Part shown: one piece after another, positions 59,261 to 64,000 of the stretch | Layout: every line of letters begins with the position of its first letter | Position numbering within the stretch: the stretch's first letter is position 1 | Source: Himantopus leucocephalus | Lineage: Eukaryota > Chordata > Aves > Charadriiformes > Recurvirostridae | Direction of reading: 5' to 3' | NCBI GenBank assembly: GCA_003993805.1 | Contig: RSEF01000001.1 | Location: 179,869,763-179,933,762 of the forward strand | Length of the DNA stretch: 64,000 bases | The notes under the pieces: generated by a model | What the model was told of the DNA's origin: nothing | Database searches by the model: none | What the model saw: the letters and a program-made list of their open reading frames with translations, nothing else | Position numbers and translations under genes: made by a program

Positions 59261-62200
59261 TTCCTTCTTTATTTCTCTTTAGTAATACCTGGATTTATTT
59301 CATTAAATACTTCTCTTGATACCTTAAAAAGATACTCTGCAAAATCCAAGATCCCCCTCCCCACTTATATATCATCAATACTATATATTGTCCAGAAGTT
59401 GTTTTACACTTGGTCTTTTTACAACTGAAGCATGCTTTTCTCCTATATTCAGAGGGTAAAGACCCTTTGTTCTAACCTACCATTTTTAAAAATCAGTAAT
59501 TTAAAATCATTCTGCACTGAAGATAATCCCTTTTCCAGTGTTTCCTATCCATAGTATTATCTGCATTCTCCTGCTAATGCTCAATCATAAAAGAACGAGC
59601 TTCAAAGAGGTACCAGGCAACATCAGGCTGATGTTTTTATCGCAACAACCAATTCCCTCAATTTTGAGGAAAGTTAATAAGACTGATAAAACCATAAATC
59701 ATTGTATGGCAGGTAGGAATTTCCTCACTACGGAATATTTCCATTCCTACCTCCCTGCAAATAACAAAAATGACAGTCTTCTCTTGATTCCTTGTGCCTA
59801 ACGTTTTTGATAGATGAAGAATCGTCATCTTTCCATTTTGGTCCATTTCTCACTCGTGCAACAGGCCAGGAAATTAAGAATATTACAGAAGGCTTATGAT
59901 TCCTGGCTTTCTCTACTGGCAGTGCTTTCTTGTCAGTTGTCATTTATGTCAGAGTCTGATCCCATAGTATTGTCCCAGTGGAGCACAGGCTGGTACCAGC
60001 TGAAAGGAGTCCCACTCGGAGGTTTGGGAAACATCAGATCCAGGTTGCCCTTGAAGCACAGAAGACATCAGGTCTCTGAAGCAACTTGAGAATAAGGTTA
60101 CATCTTCCCTGCTCTAAAGGTGCATATTGACAAAAAGGTAATTAATGTACACCAGCTGTATCACGGCAAGATCCCAGGGGAAACAGAGGCTTCTAGTTGC
60201 CGTTACAGCGTAACGAGCTATGGGAAGACTCACAGCATTGACCTCAGCTAGACCTGCCATGTGAAAGGTTTCTGGGCTTTGCCTGTGCTGGTATTTTGCA
60301 TGATGGTAACCAGATTGTTAGCTGCTGCATTAAAAACCTCTGGAAGTAGGAAAAACACTCTAAAAATCTGCCAGAAGTTACTCTCTGTCCCTGCAAAATC
60401 CAGGTTTCTATAGAACACTGTACCACTGTGTGTGGCTGCATTTCTTTTACAACATGTTCACAGTTCTTTCTTCTTTTATTAAGATTGGTCTTTTCTCCCT
60501 CTGGACTTTGGTCGGGTATCCATACAACTGACATACATAAGATTAGTCTTTATCCTATATCTGTTATCTGTATAACATCTACTTCCCCGACTCTGAAGGG
60601 ACTTTTCTGGGGGGAAAAATAGCATGGTAGGGAAATTATATTCATATTTAACTTGTGGAAAGATAGCTTCACATATTGTGCCTTCGAAATTCATAAAAAC
60701 AGAGGAAAGAGCAACCTAAGTAATTAGTTGTTCCAATATAATTATATATTTTCATCTTCTGCTTTTGTTGTGGATACCCTTTGTCTGTGTGTGTACGTGT
60801 ATGCACAAGTATGTGTATCCATATACATATGGATATCTGGTATTTTAGACTACTCTTGAGGATACCAGGACGTGTTTCTAAACGAAACCCCACAACTACT
60901 CTCCTCAGGAAGCTGAAAGTTTCCTTCTTTCAGTGTGTTATAATGTGCACTACATAACCATGCTTGGAATTCGCTACTGACCTGTTCTTGAAGGTATTTC
61001 TATCGTGTAGAGGCACCTTTAGTTCAAAAGTTATTCAGGGATAGTTCTTGAACCTCAAACTCATGTAAGACAAGCTCTTAGCAGATTCTCTTCTTGTAAT
61101 TCATATAGCACAGGAGACATGATACCCAGATGTGAGCTTCTGCGTTTTCAAGTAGGTGCTTAACCCTATGAAAAATCACATCCTGCTCTGCCAATTTTTT
61201 CTGACATTCCTTAAGGACTATTTTTCCAAAACAAAGAAAGAAAAAAATGGGTAAACAATAAGCTCTCCCTGTGTTATAACCCACCACACCCAGCTCCTCT
61301 TTTGGCAAAACAAGAACTTGAAGAGACCATTCCATTCTTTATTAAAATGAAACAAACCCACCAAATAAATATTTTAAGGCACTTCAGCTAATTTCATTGG
61401 CAAACTCCAAATTCTGAACATATTTTTACCAAGCTTTCCTCCTGAGATGACAGCCTGAACTCGTTTTCTCTCCCTCCTTCCCTCGACTCCCCACGTTACC
61501 TCCCCTGGAGAGACTGAATGCCGCTGATTGTGCAAATTCAAGCCCATCAGCACTTGTCATCTCTCATGGAATTTACCCTTTGACATTCGGCTTCCACTTC
61601 CCACTTGGAGGCAGAAGTTTCATCTTTGTATAGCACAGAAGTTGTTTCCTTGGAAAAAGCAAGAAACATCATCTCCTGCGGGGAAAAAAGACTCACTTCA
61701 TCATGGAGACCTTAGGGAGAAAATCCCTACATTATATTTAATTCATGTGGGTTTTTTTATGTGGAATCTTTTTCTTTTTTAATTTTCTGATAAACTGAAT
61801 GGCCAAAGTCAATATTTTGTCCAGTTTTCCTTGCCCCAGATTCTAAACTTTTAAGCCTTAAATAGTGACCTTGTCTTTTAACCCCAAATTACAGCCAGTC
61901 ACCTTTACAAAAAAATGATTCCTTGTTTAGCATGTATTGTGACAATATTATCTCACAATAGTAGCCTCTCTCCTGCCTTTAATAACAGCCGGTCCTGTAC
62001 ATATATACTTTAAAAAATTTACTAGGAGAAAAAAATAGAAAGGAGTTTTCATTCTTGTTTTATCAGACATTACGAACTCTCAGGTAGGGGTGAGTCTGTC
62101 CTCATTTACACTGGTTAAGCCTCACTGAAATCAGTAGGGTTGAGCTAATGTAGCTGATTACAGAGTTTGGCTCATAACCTGTCTCCTGTTAACTCACAAC

Positions 62201-63401
62201 ACTATCTCCCGCAGGTGCAACAAGATGAGATCTGCTGTCTGCAGCGCTCCATTTATAGGAATAGTAGCGTACCCATTACTTCTCTGCAGATCATAGCTTT
62301 GGCTGCTTTTCCTGACAAGGAAAATACATCTCAAGATACCAAAATTAGAAGAAATCTCTTCCTCCTTGTAAATGTGATTGTTTAGTGATATTGTCTACTA
62401 ATGGATTTGGGTAAATGAATTTTGGACCTCATTTGCAATTTTTATTTTACTCAGCAAACAGCAGGATACAATTATACTATAAATCTGTGTTAACAGGTTA
62501 GCTTTGTTGCACTTCATTTTCTGTATCAGATGAAATTATTTTGCCTCCTAATCTATAGTTTCTTCATAGGGCTTATTATTTGTTGCAGTTAATGCTTCAA
62601 GGGTACATTTGCGTCATATTGTTAGTATCATACATTTATCCATGAACATGTAACAGACTTCTATTAGTGTGCCCTTATAGCCTATAGGCACTTCCTGAAT
62701 TGTCACACCACCTGGATAACACTTTGTTTTAGATCCTGATACAAAAAGTCAATTATCTCCTCCACATCCAGACAAAAATGCTAAATTCTCAGCATCTCTC
62801 TTTCTTGTCCCTATGTCGGAGAGCAGAAGTACGAAGCCAAAAGCACACAGGTAATGTGAGACAGTTTGTTCTTCTGATGCCTGTCTGGGTAAAGGATGAC
62901 AGCATTAGGCTCATGTTGTACCACTGGAGTCTTAAAACCTTAACTGCTGCTGACTCCAGAGGCTAGTAGAGAGGCTCAAAGCCCAGCTTTGTGTTGCTTT
63001 TAGCTTCGATATCCTTCCTATATTACCATTACTAAGGATGGCTTAGCACATTGAATTAAAAACAATGGGGTATACCTGATGCTTAGACCTTTGTAGCCAG
63101 GCTTTCTAATAAAATAAGGCTTATGCATTCTATACAGATACCGTATCTCCTCCTGGTTCTTGAACCTGTGAGATGCCGCTATGTGTTGTGGTTATGGGGA
63201 GAGAGACTCATTTTGTTCTCTGGCTGCTGCGTGAGCTCAGTCCTCATTCCCTCAGCCTTAGTTGGGTCTTGTGCACACTGGAGAAGGCATCCACGAGGCA
63301 CAAAGCCACAGCAAACCAGACCTCATTAGTTCTATTGTCACTAAGTTATTTGTGATTTGGCGCATACCCAATGGACTGGATAAACAAACCTTTCCAGAGT
63401 T
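59261..63401. other. Non-coding stretch, no gene seen
   Basis: About 4.1 kb of mainly unique sequence. It includes a GT-rich patch and the inverted repeat atccatat/atatggat at 60817-60834. A short old-repeat-like piece lies near 62098-62175 ('cctcatttacactggt', 'ctcactgaaatcagtagg'). Open frames are short and unrecognised. Confidence 0.55.
62098..62175. repeat. Short relic of an old amniote repeat (possible)
   Basis: The phrases 'cctcatttacactggt' and 'cactgaaatcagtagggttg' match a pattern common across turtle, crocodile and bird genomes (TTACACTGGTG...CACTGAAATCAGTGGAGTT). The family name is not recalled. The match is weak but ordered. Confidence 0.35.
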
Positions 63402-64000
63402 TAGAATCACAGAATCATTTAGGTTGGAAAAGATCATCAAGTACAACTGTTAACCTAACACTGCCAAGTCCATCACTAAACCATGTCCCTAAGCACCACA
63501 TCTACATGTCTTTTAAATACCTCCAGGGATGGTAACTCCACCAATTCCCCGAGCAGCCTGTTCCAATGCTCAATAACCTTTTTGGTGAAGACATTTTTCT
63601 TAATGTCCAATCTAAACCTCCCCTGGTGCAACTTAAGGCCATTTCCTCTCATCCTATCACTTACCTGGGAAGAGAGACCAACCCCCACCTCGCTACAATC
63701 TCCTTTCAGGTAGTTGTAGAAAGCGATAAGGTCTCCCCTGAGCGTTCTTTCCTCCCGGCTGAACGACCCCAGTTCCCTCAGGTGCTCCTCATAAGACTTG
63801 TGCTCTAGACCCTTCAACGGCTTTGTTGCCCTTCTCTGAACACACTCCAGTACCTTGATGTCTTCCTTGTAGTGAGGGACACAAACCTGAACACAGTACT
63901 CGAGATGCGGCCTCACCAGTGCTGAGTATAGGGGGATGGATGATCACTTCCCTGGTGCTGCTCACCACACTATTCCTGATACAGGCCAGGATGCCATTGG
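63402..64000 (-). mobile_element. CR1 LINE, 3' part, continues beyond the window
   Basis: Minus-strand CR1. Its 3' tail begins at 63402 ('agaatcacagaatcattt') and the element runs off the right edge. The minus-strand frame 63916-63476 is open for 146 codons and gives the ORF2 C-terminus: [73 protein letters not shown], and an ending [13 protein letters not shown]. Upstream (toward 64000), 'gggatggatgatcacttcc' (63932-63950) appears to carry extra bases relative to the CR1 norm, which shifts the frame. Further ORF2 (reverse transcriptase) would be expected outside the window. It is of the same subfamily as 6009-6238 and 26476-26612. Confidence 0.95.

Noticed and set aside
1..64000. CRISPR arrays, operons, plasmid or phage features.
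   Set aside because: The sequence is vertebrate nuclear DNA. No spacer-repeat array or dense co-directional genes are present, and direct repeats here are tandem duplications or retroelement tails.

Overview
This window looks like a gene-free stretch of a bird nuclear genome. The main evidence is the repeat content. There are five reasonably well-kept CR1 LINE pieces plus one short remnant, with the avian 3' tail built on 'attctatga' units. There is also an avian-type LTR composite at about 19.2-20.9 kb, and no mammalian SINEs or L1. The sequence is AT-rich by eye. It is a draft assembly, with three runs of exactly 100 N and six isolated single n's. I found no exon, intact gene, structural RNA, CRISPR array or bacterial-type feature that I could defend. 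All longer open frames are either remnants of retroelement coding sequence, by-products of tandem repeats, or unrecognised frames of a length chance can produce.

Layout. 0.3-2.1 kb: a dead plus-strand CR1 covering the reverse-transcriptase region to the 3' tail. 2.1-9.5 kb: mostly unique, with one CR1 interrupted by an assembly gap (6.0-6.2 kb) and a CR1 tail fragment (7.6 kb). 9.5-10.4 kb: a very old CR1/L3-like LINE. 10.4-19.2 kb: unique sequence with short simple repeats, a homeodomain-motif-rich AT block (13.5-13.9 kb), one unexplained 153-codon open frame (15.4-15.9 kb) and a weak LTR relic (16.2-16.7 kb). 19.2-20.9 kb: a GC-richer LTR composite with a 41-bp tandem array and a second, different LTR nested inside it. 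22.0-22.8 kb: minus-strand CR1 running into a gap. 26.5 kb: short plus-strand CR1 tail. 29.9-31.4 kb: second ancient CR1/L3-like LINE. 31-50 kb: mostly unique, with several old dispersed repeat fragments, a 174-bp tandem duplication across a single n (39.06 kb) and a 24-bp-arm imperfect hairpin (44.6 kb). 50.6-50.9 kb: minus-strand CR1 lacking its 3' tail and ending in a perfect 12-bp hairpin. 58.9-59.3 kb: second duplication across a single n. 63.4 kb to the end: minus-strand CR1 continuing past the window.

No genes work together here. The window records LINE and LTR insertions of different ages in intergenic or deep intronic DNA. I did not find evidence for an undescribed biological system. 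The most checkable observations are the two duplications at single-n joins (probably assembly artefacts carrying allelic differences), the nested LTR structure, an old repeat family recurring at least three times in the window, and the two hairpins.
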